Source: Frankiales bacterium | GTDB taxonomy: Bacteria; Actinomycetota; Actinomycetes; JAFAQI01 | Reading direction: 5' to 3' | Assembly: GCA_025980325.1 (NCBI GenBank) | Contig: JAICXQ010000002.1 | Location: 37,742-101,741, forward strand | Length of the DNA stretch: 64,000 bases | Shown: one piece after another, positions 9,688 to 19,050 of the stretch | Layout of the letters: each line of letters begins with the position of its first letter | How positions within the stretch are numbered: position 1 is the stretch's first letter | Translations under genes and position numbers: made by a program | The notes under the pieces: generated by a model | The model's database searches: none | Told to the model about the DNA's origin: nothing | Seen by the model: the letters and a program-made list of their open reading frames with translations, nothing else

Positions 9688-11470
9688 GGACTCCGCCGGT
9701 CGAGTTGGCCGCCTGCGGTGCGGGTGCGGTGGCGTGCGGCTCGTCGGCGCTCTGCAGCGCCAACCGAAGCGTGTCCCCCGCCGGGATCTGAACAGCCGTC
9801 GGGAAGATCTCGACGTCGAGCTCGTACACCGATCCCGCGGTGACCGGCAGCACCGACGCACGCGTGTCCGGGTGCCACGGCTGGATCATCAGCCCGTCGC
9901 GGAACACCGACTTGTGCGGGTCGACCTTGCGCAGCGAGAGGACCTGCCAGCCGCTGGTCAGCGGCGTCGAGGTGCCGCTCGGCGACACGTCTTCGAGCCG
10001 CGCGGTGACGAACCCGTCGGTCGCGGTGGTCGACACGAACAGCTTCGCCATCGACGTGCCGGCGAAGCGCATCGCCTTCGTCACCGGCAGGTCGTAGGTG
10101 ATGCCCATCAGGTCGTTGACTCGGTGGTCGCCGGTGCAGAGTTGTTCGTTGTTCGGCACGACGCCGGCGGTCCACTGCGCGGTCGACTCCGAGCACACGC
10201 CGGCGACCGGTACGTACGGAAGGGTGCCGGTGCCGTCGGCCGGGTGCGCGCCGCCGAGCGTGCCCGCCGTCCCCGGCGTCGCGGTGCCGCCGAGACGCAA
10301 CGTCGTGTACGACGTGTCGGCAGGCGGGTACGACGTCGCGCGCTCGTAGTGGCCGGCGCCGATGCGCCAGAACGTGACCGGCGCGATGTCGGTGTTCATC
10401 GACGGATCGGCGACGCCGCGCAGGTAGTGGTCGAACCAGCGCAGCTCGAGGTCGTTGAGGCTCGGCACGCCGTCGGTGGGAAGGCCGGCGCCGCTCGACG
10501 CGTCGAGGTGCGTCCACGGTCCGATGAGAAGTTTCGTCGGGACGCCGCGGGCCCGCAAAGCGTTGTACAGCAACGGTTCGCTGCGCTGGAACAGGTCGTA
10601 CTCGCCGCCGACGACGAACGTCGGCACGTCGATCTTGTCGACGATGTTGAGCGGTGTGCGCACCTGGTAGAAGTCGCCGTCGAACGCGCCGTCGTACTCG
10701 CCCATCTGCTGCCCGGTCGCCGCCGACGCGGTCGCCTCGGTCTGGAAGTTGAGGATGCCCTGCGCGTGATCCGCGAGCGCCTGGCCGGCCTCCTGCGGGT
10801 CGCTCTGACCGGACGCGGGCAGCAGGCCGGCGCCGGTGACGAGGCCGAGCCAGAACGGGATGAAGCCGGTGTCGACCTGGCCGCCGGAGACGGTGACGTC
10901 GCGGTAGGCGTCACCCATCGGCACGATCGGGAACATCGCCTTGAGGCCCTTCGGGTGGCAGGCCGCGGTGTAGAGCTGGTCGATCGCGCCGTAGGAGATG
11001 CCGTACAGACCGAGCACGCCGTTGCTGCCGGCGACCTTGCCGGCCCACGCGGCGGTCTCGCAGTAGTCCTTCTGCTCGCGCTGGCCGAAGCTGGTCCACT
11101 GGCCCTCGCTGGAGCCGGTGCCGCGGACGTCGACGATGACCTGGATGTAGCCGCGCTGGATCAGGTAGTCGTTCTCGAAGTTGAGGCTGGTGGCTTCCTT
11201 GTTGTACGGCGTCTGCGTGAGCAGGACGGGGAAGGTGCCCTTGGCCGGGTTACCGCTCGCGTCGGCGGGGCGCAGGATGTTGGCCTCGAGAATCGTCCCG
11301 TCGTCCATGGTGATCGCCACGTTGGACTGCTTGGCCACGCCGTAGGTGGCCGCGCGCGGGGTCCAGGCTCTCGGCTTGGCGGCGCCGTGACCGGCCCCGG
11401 TCGTCGCGAGGACGGGAGTGGCCGCGGTCGCGGCGGCGAGGGCGAGAGCGAGGGCGACACGAGCGCGCAC
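9629..11470 (-). CDS. Secreted CocE/NonD family hydrolase (X-Pro dipeptidyl-peptidase S15-like)
   Basis: LLTQTPYNK, VIVDVRGTGSSEGQW, LYGISYGAIDQL nucleophile elbow, signal peptide. Confidence 0.9.
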   Translation of the reverse strand: MRARVALALALAAATAATPVLATTGAGHGAAKPRAWTPRAATYGVAKQSNVAITMDDGTILEANILRPADASGNPAKGTFPVLLTQTPYNKEATSLNFENDYLIQRGYIQVIVDVRGTGSSEGQWTSFGQREQKDYCETAAWAGKVAGSNGVLGLYGISYGAIDQLYTAACHPKGLKAMFPIVPMGDAYRDVTVSGGQVDTGFIPFWLGLVTGAGLLPASGQSDPQEAGQALADHAQGILNFQTEATASAATGQQMGEYDGAFDGDFYQVRTPLNIVDKIDVPTFVVGGEYDLFQRSEPLLYNALRARGVPTKLLIGPWTHLDASSGAGLPTDGVPSLNDLELRWFDHYLRGVADPSMNTDIAPVTFWRIGAGHYERATSYPPADTSYTTLRLGGTATPGTAGTLGGAHPADGTGTLPYVPVAGVCSESTAQWTAGVVPNNEQLCTGDHRVNDLMGITYDLPVTKAMRFAGTSMAKLFVSTTATDGFVTARLEDVSPSGTSTPLTSGWQVLSLRKVDPHKSVFRDGLMIQPWHPDTRASVLPVTAGSVYELDVEIFPTAVQIPAGDTLRLALQSADEPHATAPAPQAANSTGGVLTVYSSAQYPSQIVLGVER

Positions 11471-11566
11471 GAGTACGAGCCCCTTTCCAGGTCGGCGGGT
11501 CCGGCAACCGGTCCAACGAACCGCTGTTACCCGCAGTTACGCCGTCGGGCTCCCTAATTCCTGCCC

Positions 11567-12730
11567 TCAAGTCACCGCGGGCGATGTTCCTTCGGCTGCC
11601 GCGAGATTGATGACCGGAGGCGCTCCGCCAAGCTCTTCACACATGAGTGCAAGCACCTGCCAGGAACGGGTACGCCCCGCATCGCCCACCGCCGCTCGTC
11701 TCGCTCGAGCTGCAAGATCAATAAGTTCCTCACGCGTCGGCGGAGCGGGCGGCGATCCGCGCAGCACCTCGGTCAGGCGCGCGTCGACCCCAGCGCGCAC
11801 TGCTGACCGCATCGGCTCCTCCAGCGACGTCGCGACCGTCCATCGGAGATACCGAACGACGCCGCGGTGCCTTGCGGGGGTAACCGCAAGCGCCTTCATG
11901 ACCGCGCCCCAGCTCTCGGCTGGCTCGTCGTGGTTGCGCAGCGCTTGCCGCTGACGACCGTGGATGGCGCGCTTCAACACCATCAGAAATGACCGCATCG
12001 CGGGCGACGGAAGGCTCTGTTGTCCAGCTCCCGCCGCGGCAAAGTCTTCAGCCTCGCGCGACGCCAGCCAGAGCAGCAGCCACTGCGTGTGACGCTGCGG
12101 AAACGGCGGGATCTGTCGGGCGAGCGCTGTCAAGTCTTGTGCTGTGACGTCGGCCGTCATCTCGGAAAGCCAGTGACGCAGCAGCCGCTCGACGAGTGTC
12201 CGCGTGAAGTCTTCCCCGAGCGGGTGCCGCCGCTCGATATCAGTGTCCGCGTATGCGTTGCGCGCGAGGCTGTGGAGCAACTCGACATCGACCACTCCGT
12301 CGGTTAGGTAATCCGACGGGAACGTTGCAACAGTTCGTTGACCGCCGCGCGTTGCCGCCATACGCAGCGCGTGTCGGAAGGGGGCAGCAACGTGGTAAGC
12401 AGAGGTCAGAAAGAGATCAAACGCGTCGACGGCGTCGCGGGTGCGATACCCGGTCTCGGCGCCGCCCACGACGAACTCGTCGCCGATCAGCGCAAGCGGC
12501 GTATCTCCGAACTGACTAGCGACCCAGCTGCGGACTTGATCACGATGCAGCGCGTCGCGACAGGCCGGGATCAGCACTTCGCGATCGAAAGCTGCTGCTG
12601 AGAGTTCCGAGCCGAAAGCCATGGGAGTGACGTTGTTCTTGCGCCGCGCGGGCCGCACGCCCGACGCGAGCGCGGTCGCGATCGTCTTGTCCGGGTCACG
12701 CTGATAGTCGATGAATGGCGTACGCGGCAT
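11567..12730 (-). CDS. Hypothetical protein, no recognisable domain
   Basis: Long ORF; likely start MPRTPFIDYQRDPDK at 12730 (the open frame extends to 12925). Confidence 0.6.
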   Translation of the reverse strand: MPRTPFIDYQRDPDKTIATALASGVRPARRKNNVTPMAFGSELSAAAFDREVLIPACRDALHRDQVRSWVASQFGDTPLALIGDEFVVGGAETGYRTRDAVDAFDLFLTSAYHVAAPFRHALRMAATRGGQRTVATFPSDYLTDGVVDVELLHSLARNAYADTDIERRHPLGEDFTRTLVERLLRHWLSEMTADVTAQDLTALARQIPPFPQRHTQWLLLWLASREAEDFAAAGAGQQSLPSPAMRSFLMVLKRAIHGRQRQALRNHDEPAESWGAVMKALAVTPARHRGVVRYLRWTVATSLEEPMRSAVRAGVDARLTEVLRGSPPAPPTREELIDLAARARRAAVGDAGRTRSWQVLALMCEELGGAPPVINLAAAEGTSPAVT

Positions 12731-12913
12731 TGGTTTACTGTACGAAGTGAGGGCGCGTACCGCGCCGTACGTCTGTCGACCAAGACTTGCGGTGCGGACC
12801 GAGGTAATACCGGGGAAACCGTACAGACGCCCCAACATCGCTGGCGTACGGCGCCGAGCACCGTTCATGCTGCGTACACGCCGCATCCCCCGGCGGCACA
12901 AGGTGGAGCAGCT

Positions 12914-13966
12914 ATGACCCAGCACGCAAAGCCCTCATCAGACACAGGAGCCTCACCAGCCCCGCACGCGGTCAGTGTCACGCGTGGCCGGCGCCGGCCA
13001 GGGGTTCGGCAGCCCGAATCGGGTGCGCCTGCGCCGGCGCGACCGACCACTTCAGGGACGATCAAATCGGGTTTCCAGTGGGTGGCCGCTGTGACTACCG
13101 CCACCGCACCGATCATCGGCGGCGGTGTCTACCTCGGAATCTCGTGGACCTATGAGCGTTTCGGCCTCTCGACCGAGCAAGTCGGGCTGGGGGTCACAAC
13201 TGGTATGGCGCGCGCGCTCGGCGTTGTCGTTCTAGGTTGCATCATCGCGTCGGTCGCCGGCGTTCTCTGCGCTCCGCTTCTCGGATACGACCGCCTGCGC
13301 GACCGACTGCGCACCCAACAGTTCGATGCAGCCGCGATTCGCCGCCATCGTCGATTGGAGCTCAGCAGACGACGCGGCAGCGATATCGCCATGCGCGCGC
13401 TGTGGGTCGAATCATCCGCCACACTCGTGCTGGCAAGCGCGATCGGGTACGAAGTGCGCACGGCGTTACTGGCGTCCGGGGCAGGTCCGGCCGGTGGCAT
13501 CGCGACGGCGTTCCTCGTGATCTTCGCCGTGCTGTGCGCCCTTTCGCTCGCCCTCGCGGCGCACTGTGTGCTGCGGGTGATGCGGCCGGCACTCGTGACG
13601 TGGGACGTCCTGCTGCTGCTCCGAGCGAGGCGCCGATTCCGCCGCCACCCGCGCGGGACCGTAGCGACGGTAATCCTCGCCGTGTGGCTCGTCGGGTGCG
13701 CTGTCTCGCTCGCCGCGGCGACTGCCGTCACGGTGCAGCTGCGTGCTGGTCAGCCGCCCGGAATCGTTGGCAGGATGATCGGCGTCTCGGCACCCTGCGT
13801 CGTCGTCGCCGATGCGCCCGGCGGGATCGACGGGAAGCCGATGCTCTGGCTGGGTCAGCACGCAGAGCAGGATGTCTTCCTGGTTGACGGTCGCACGATC
13901 GTCCAGGTGAGGGCGGACCCGATTCAGGTGACATCGGTGGCGGACCGGCTCTGCGCCGTTCGCTGA
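12914..13966 (+). CDS. Membrane protein, unknown function
   Basis: About five hydrophobic segments and a C-terminal small exported-like domain; divergent from 11567-12730. Confidence 0.6.
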   Translation: MTQHAKPSSDTGASPAPHAVSVTRGRRRPGVRQPESGAPAPARPTTSGTIKSGFQWVAAVTTATAPIIGGGVYLGISWTYERFGLSTEQVGLGVTTGMARALGVVVLGCIIASVAGVLCAPLLGYDRLRDRLRTQQFDAAAIRRHRRLELSRRRGSDIAMRALWVESSATLVLASAIGYEVRTALLASGAGPAGGIATAFLVIFAVLCALSLALAAHCVLRVMRPALVTWDVLLLLRARRRFRRHPRGTVATVILAVWLVGCAVSLAAATAVTVQLRAGQPPGIVGRMIGVSAPCVVVADAPGGIDGKPMLWLGQHAEQDVFLVDGRTIVQVRADPIQVTSVADRLCAVR

Positions 13967-14009
13967 CGGACGCGGGCCGACCAGCGCTACCGAGCGGACC
14001 CGGCACGGC

Positions 14010-15293
14010 ATGATGCACCACATGGCTGTCGACGTACTGGATCTTGCCGAGCGGCTCTGGGATGGACGCGCCACCGTCGACACCCATCATCCGGTCGGCG
14101 GCGGCGACGCGGCTCTCGTCGAAGTCGCCGACGGGGTCGCCTTCTGGCACGGCTTCTCGAACGTCACGGTCGTCGATACCGCCGCCGGCCTGGTCATCGC
14201 CGACAGTGGCGATCCCGTCTTTGCTGGGGTGCTGCACGAACGGGTCCGCGACTGGCGTCCGGATGCTCCGTTGCATTCGGCGGTGTTCAGCCACGGTCAC
14301 ATCGACCATGTCTTCGGGGTCGGATACTTCGACGCGGAAGCCGGCGAACGTGGGTGGCGACGCCCGATCGTGTACGCGCAGGAGTCGCTGCCCGCACGCT
14401 TCGATCGTTACATTCTCACCGCGGGATACAACGCGACGATCAATCGGCGGCAGTTCGGCTTCGACGACCTGCAGTGGCCGATCGAGTATCGCTACCCGGA
14501 CGTCACTTACCGCGACACGACGACCGTCGACGTCGACGAGCCGGTGACGTTGCACGCAGCGCGCGGCGAGACCGACGACCACACGTGGACATGGTTCGCC
14601 GACCGCAAGGTGCTGTGTTGTGGTGATCTATTCATTTGGGCCAGCCCCAACGCTGGCAACCCGCAGAAAGTGCAGCGCTACGCCGCCGAATGGTCGGTTG
14701 CGTTGCGGACGATGGCAGCGCTCGATGCCGAGATACTGCTGCCGGGCCACGGCGTGCCGATCGTCGGGACAGCACGCATCCGGCAAGCGCTCACAGATAC
14801 CGCTGATTACCTCGACTCGCTGCACCAGCAGACCGTGGATCTGATGAACGCCGGCGCGAGCCTCGACACGATCCTGCACACGGTCGAGGCGCCTGCGTCC
14901 CTCGCCGATCGTCCGTACCTGCAACCGGTGTACGACGAGCCGGAGTTCGTCGTCCGCAACATTTGGCGGCTGTACGGCGGCTGGTGGGACGGCAACCCTG
15001 CGACCTTGAAACCACCGCCGGAGTCCGCGCTGGCGACGGAAGTCGTGGCGCTCAGCGGCTTCGGCGCGATAACGGCACGGATAGAGTCGTTGCTGGCGAA
15101 CGGCGACGACGAGTCGCTGCGGCTCGCCGGCCAGCTGGCGCAGTGGCTGGTGCAAGCCGACGACACCTCGGCGGCCGCGCACGAAATCCGCGCCCGGGTG
15201 TACGCGACTCGGGTCGAAGTCGAACGGTCGACGATGAGCAAGGGCGTGTTCGGCTGGGCGCGACGCGAATCCGGGAACCGCGCCAGCCGCTGA
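14010..15293 (+). CDS. MBL-fold metallo-hydrolase, alkylsulfatase-like
   Basis: FSHGHIDHVFG metal motif; AxGETDDHTWTWF and LPGHGVPIVG; C-terminal dimerisation-like region. Confidence 0.82.
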   Translation: MMHHMAVDVLDLAERLWDGRATVDTHHPVGGGDAALVEVADGVAFWHGFSNVTVVDTAAGLVIADSGDPVFAGVLHERVRDWRPDAPLHSAVFSHGHIDHVFGVGYFDAEAGERGWRRPIVYAQESLPARFDRYILTAGYNATINRRQFGFDDLQWPIEYRYPDVTYRDTTTVDVDEPVTLHAARGETDDHTWTWFADRKVLCCGDLFIWASPNAGNPQKVQRYAAEWSVALRTMAALDAEILLPGHGVPIVGTARIRQALTDTADYLDSLHQQTVDLMNAGASLDTILHTVEAPASLADRPYLQPVYDEPEFVVRNIWRLYGGWWDGNPATLKPPPESALATEVVALSGFGAITARIESLLANGDDESLRLAGQLAQWLVQADDTSAAAHEIRARVYATRVEVERSTMSKGVFGWARRESGNRASR

Positions 15294-15465
15294 CCGACAT
15301 CGGCCTGTCGAAGCGGTCGGGGTCGCCGCACGTTCTCTGGTCCTGGTGTGCCAGCAGTCCCCGTTGCGGGCGCAGACGTAAATGGCCACGTTGGGCTATC
15401 GACCCGGAATCGGACATTAGGGAAGAGTCGAGGGCAATCCACCTCCACCTTCCGGGAGTTTGCTC

Positions 15466-17232
15466 GTGCGCCTTGGGACCTCGCCCACCCTGTCCCGTCC
15501 GCGAACCGACGTCGTCGCCCGCCTCCGCTGGGCGGTACCGACCGTGCTGCTCGGGGCCGTCGTCGCCGCCGCCGTGGCACCGGCCACCTCGGCGTACGCG
15601 GACACCACCGTCCCGGCCGGCGCGCCGGCCGCGCCCGCGTCGGTCACCGTCGACGCCGGCCCCGGCAGCCTGACGATCGGCTGGACGCCGCCTGCGGTCG
15701 CCGGCGACACCCCCATCAGCGGGTACGACGTCGCCGCGGTCCCCGCCGATCCGGCGAACGGCACCGTCCCCGTGACGGCGGCGACCGACGCCACGACCAT
15801 CACGGCGACGCTGTCGGGGCTCACCGACGGCGTCGACTACACCGTGACGGTCGCGGCCACGAACTCCGCCGGCAGCGGCCCGGCGGCCACCGCCGACGGC
15901 ACCCCGCGGACGGTTCCGGCCGCAGTCGCCCTCACCGGCGTCTCGGCCGCGGACAGCTCGGCGACCGTGACCTGGCAACCGCCCGCCTCCGACGGCGGCG
16001 CCGCCGTGGCGGACTACGTCGTCACCGCCCAGCCCTCGGGCCGAACGGTCACCGTCGCCGCCGACGCCACGACCGCCTCGATCGGTGGCCTGGCCGACGG
16101 GTCGGCCACCACGCTTTCCGTGGCGGCGGTCAACGCCGCCGGGACCGGACCCGCGGCGACGACCGCCGCAGTGACACCGCGCAAGCCCGCCAACCTGAGG
16201 GTCGCCGTCGCGCCCGCGCGGGTCGCGGTCTACGGCACCGCAACCCACATCACCGCGAGCCTGACCGACACGTCCGGCCACCCCATCGCGGGTCGGCGCG
16301 TCGTGCTCTACTTCCGCGTCCGCACCGGCACGTTCCGGGCCGCGGCCGGCGGCCTCACCGGCAGCACCGGCCGGGTCACCTTGAGCACCGTACTGCCGGC
16401 CAACGCCGAGTTGGTGCTGCAACATTTCGCCGACGCAGTAGCCGGCGTTCGGATCGCGGCGGGGAGCGTTCTGGTCGCGCACAAGCTGACCGAGTCGGCG
16501 CCGCGATCGATCCTCGTCGGCCAGTACGTGACGACGACCGGCTCGGTGTCGCCGCGTCGCGCGATCGGCTCGCCGGTCGAGCTCAAGCGCCTGATCGGGA
16601 CGCGCTGGATCACCGTCGCGACCGGCAGGATGACGACCGGGACGGCGTACCGCGTCTCCTGGAAACCGGCGAGTGCGGGCACGTACGCCTTGCGCGTCGT
16701 CATCCCGACCGATGCATCGTTCACCGCGGGCTGGGGTCGCGGCTGGCGGCAGACCGTCTCGGTCGAGACGGTCGCGAGCATCGCCGCCGGCATCCTGCGC
16801 AACACCCGGATCACGCTGGCGACGGCACACGAGAGCGGCGTCCGCGACGACGCGACCGCGAAGGACGACATGTTGGCGCTCGCCGCGCATCACTGGGCGC
16901 CGCGGTCGGCGTACCAGAACGCGCCAGGTGGCAGTACGCCGGTTGACATCCGGTTGCTGCGCGCGTTGCGGGCGCTGGGCAGCAAGGCGCGGGTGACGGT
17001 GAGCGAGATCGCCGGCGGTAGCCACGCGGTCGGCTCGTCGCACTACCGCGGCGAGGCGATGGACATCACCGTCGTCAACGGTGTCAGCATCGCCGGCGGC
17101 GGCAACTACTCGCTCGTCGCATCGGTGTGCCGCAGCTACGGCGCGAGCGTCGTGTACGACCCGGCATACGACCCGTACGGCGGGCACGGCAACCACGTGC
17201 ACTGCCAGTGGGGCGCCCTCGGCCGCGACTAG
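15466..17232 (+). CDS. Secreted protein with Fn3 repeats and C-terminal M15/VanY-like peptidase domain
   Basis: Fn3-type repeats (SVTVDAGPGSLTIGWTPP...) and C-terminal GSSHYRGEAMDITVV...HGNHVHCQWG; GTG start. Confidence 0.8.
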   Translation: MRLGTSPTLSRPRTDVVARLRWAVPTVLLGAVVAAAVAPATSAYADTTVPAGAPAAPASVTVDAGPGSLTIGWTPPAVAGDTPISGYDVAAVPADPANGTVPVTAATDATTITATLSGLTDGVDYTVTVAATNSAGSGPAATADGTPRTVPAAVALTGVSAADSSATVTWQPPASDGGAAVADYVVTAQPSGRTVTVAADATTASIGGLADGSATTLSVAAVNAAGTGPAATTAAVTPRKPANLRVAVAPARVAVYGTATHITASLTDTSGHPIAGRRVVLYFRVRTGTFRAAAGGLTGSTGRVTLSTVLPANAELVLQHFADAVAGVRIAAGSVLVAHKLTESAPRSILVGQYVTTTGSVSPRRAIGSPVELKRLIGTRWITVATGRMTTGTAYRVSWKPASAGTYALRVVIPTDASFTAGWGRGWRQTVSVETVASIAAGILRNTRITLATAHESGVRDDATAKDDMLALAAHHWAPRSAYQNAPGGSTPVDIRLLRALRALGSKARVTVSEIAGGSHAVGSSHYRGEAMDITVVNGVSIAGGGNYSLVASVCRSYGASVVYDPAYDPYGGHGNHVHCQWGALGRD

Positions 17233-17497
17233 AGCGGATTCGCATTCGCGAGTCGATCGGCACTGCATCAGCCCGCGGAGGCTAGACCTCGTCGGGTTGT
17301 TGGCAGCTTGTTGCAATGGCCAGATTTGGCCGCCCGATGTCCCTATCCGAACCCCGGTTGGTTGTCGCATCTTTCCGTTACGTCGGAGTGCGTGCCGCTA
17401 ACGGGCGGCGGCACGTCTCACCAATCGCGCCTCGCAGTGGAGCGGAGGGATCAAGGGGCTCGGCGCCCGGTTCGTCGACAACTATTGGGGGTTCACG

Positions 17498-17980
17498 TTG
17501 GCATCACATCTGAAGTTCCGGCGCCGGCTCGTCTTGGCCGGGCTCGCGGGCGTCATGTGCGCGATCGTCGCGGGTCCGGCATTGGCGTCCGCGGAACAAT
17601 GGAACACCGTGTCCGAGGACACGTCTCCGACGCCAGGAGCGTGGAGACTGCAGCCCTACGTTCGTACCCACAACACAAGCGGCCCGATCCAGTTCGAGGC
17701 AAACAACCTGAACGCTTGGTGCCGAAACAAGACGAACGGCAAGTCCTACTACTGGCTGCAGATGTGGAACTACGGCACGGGCGCGCCGATGTCGGGGACC
17801 GCGGTGCATGTCACCCAACCTGCCGCGACAGGGCAGAACGTCGTCTACACGATGGTCACGAACATGCCGGCAGTGCTGAAGTTCCAGGACTACGAGGCGA
17901 TGGACGCCGACTGCTACGCCGGCACCATCGGCGGCTTCGGTCAGGGCGGCATGCCGGTAACCGGCCGGATGTATTACTAG
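17498..17980 (+). CDS. Small secreted protein, tandem paralogue A
   Basis: TTG start, signal peptide, AEQWNTVSEDTS...PYVRT...LKFQDYEAMDADCYAG...YY. Confidence 0.7.
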   Translation: MASHLKFRRRLVLAGLAGVMCAIVAGPALASAEQWNTVSEDTSPTPGAWRLQPYVRTHNTSGPIQFEANNLNAWCRNKTNGKSYYWLQMWNYGTGAPMSGTAVHVTQPAATGQNVVYTMVTNMPAVLKFQDYEAMDADCYAGTIGGFGQGGMPVTGRMYY

Positions 17981-18007
17981 CGATCCGACTCTTCAGGAGG
18001 AGCGACC

Positions 18008-18469
18008 TTGAAGCGCTTGATAGCAACTGCAGCCGCGGGCATCGTGTCTGCGTTCGTTCTGACGCCGCTGAGTGCAACGGCCGCGCAGTGGAACAACGTC
18101 AAAGACAGCACCTCGCACACCGTGAATGCGATCGTCATTCACACATACGTGCGCACGAAGACGACTCCGAGTTACATCGAGTATCAGCCCGACTACCCGG
18201 ACACGGGCACCGACACCGCTTGCGACGACGGAAGCGGTGACGGCAAGGGCTACTACTTGCGGATCTGGGACACCAACAGGGCCACGTGGCTCGCTCTTAC
18301 CGATTGGCGCCTCATCCAACCGAACATCTACGCGGACCCAGCAGGTGGCGGCCAGACGATCACCACGTTGACCGGCTACGAGCCCGCCGGGTTGAAGTTC
18401 CAAGACGCCGACAAGGCGACGTGTTCGACGACCAAGTCCACGCAGTACACCGGACAGCTCTACTACTAA
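18008..18469 (+). CDS. Small secreted protein, tandem paralogue B
   Basis: Strong RBS (AGGAGGAG), signal peptide, AAQWNNVKDSTS...TYVRT...LKFQDADKATC...YY aligns to paralogue A. Confidence 0.75.
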   Translation: MKRLIATAAAGIVSAFVLTPLSATAAQWNNVKDSTSHTVNAIVIHTYVRTKTTPSYIEYQPDYPDTGTDTACDDGSGDGKGYYLRIWDTNRATWLALTDWRLIQPNIYADPAGGGQTITTLTGYEPAGLKFQDADKATCSTTKSTQYTGQLYY

Positions 18470-18478
18470 GCCGAATCC

Positions 18479-18510
18479 GGGGTGGCGGTCCCACGGTGGG
18501 CCGCCACCCC
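18479..18510 (+). terminator. GC-rich hairpin (intergenic attenuator or terminator)
   Basis: GGGGTGGCGG ... CCGCCACCCC, with inner CCCAC/GTGGG pairing. Confidence 0.6.
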
Positions 18511-18533
18511 GAGAACATCAGGGGGCAGGAATC

Positions 18534-19046
18534 GTGCCGGGAGCTCTCCGCGGTCTGAGATCATCGCTGACGTATCTCGTCGTGTTCGTGGCCGCGTTTG
18601 CAGCGGTCAGCACAAGTTGGTACCTGGTCGCGTTTCAGCACCGGGCGCCGAGCAACCCGACGTCATATGCGTCAGCAAAGGCCGAGTTCGACCGAACGAC
18701 GAAGTCGTTGACGCTCCCCGCCGGTACGACGTGGCCGGCCAAACTCCGTTACCCACACACCCCCGGCGCGACGTACGTCTTTTCGCCCGGGTTCGGCAAG
18801 CAGCAGGCACAGTTCTACTGGTACTGCGCCTGGAGCAGGGATTGGCTGTCCCGTTACGCGGATGGCACCGGCACCTACTCGTTGAACGAGATGAAGAAGG
18901 TCACGACCATGGACCTCTTCGAACGCGACTTCGACCTGACAACCCAGCAATACACCGAACGTGAGCTGACGGACGCGCAAGCCGGCGACCCAAAGGCCCT
19001 TCGGACCGACGTCGACTTGAACTGCCCCCCACCGGTGACGAAGTAA
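18534..19046 (+). CDS. Membrane-anchored exported protein, unknown
   Basis: Single N-terminal TM; GTG start; same strand directly after the tandem paralogues. Confidence 0.65.
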   Translation: MPGALRGLRSSLTYLVVFVAAFAAVSTSWYLVAFQHRAPSNPTSYASAKAEFDRTTKSLTLPAGTTWPAKLRYPHTPGATYVFSPGFGKQQAQFYWYCAWSRDWLSRYADGTGTYSLNEMKKVTTMDLFERDFDLTTQQYTERELTDAQAGDPKALRTDVDLNCPPPVTK

Positions 19047-19050
19047 GCGG

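Noticed and set aside
9734-11557. 607-aa plus-strand ORF
   Set aside because: Antisense to the CocE/S15-like hydrolase.
15294-15465. Possible c-di-AMP riboswitch upstream of the wall peptidase gene
   Set aside because: Cell-wall peptidase genes in Actinobacteria often carry one, but I could not identify the conserved core in this leader.
15052-17370. 772-aa minus-strand ORF opposite the Fn3/M15-like gene
   Set aside because: Arg/Gly/Asp-rich antisense artefact of high GC; the plus strand shows a coherent signal peptide, Fn3 repeats and peptidase motif.
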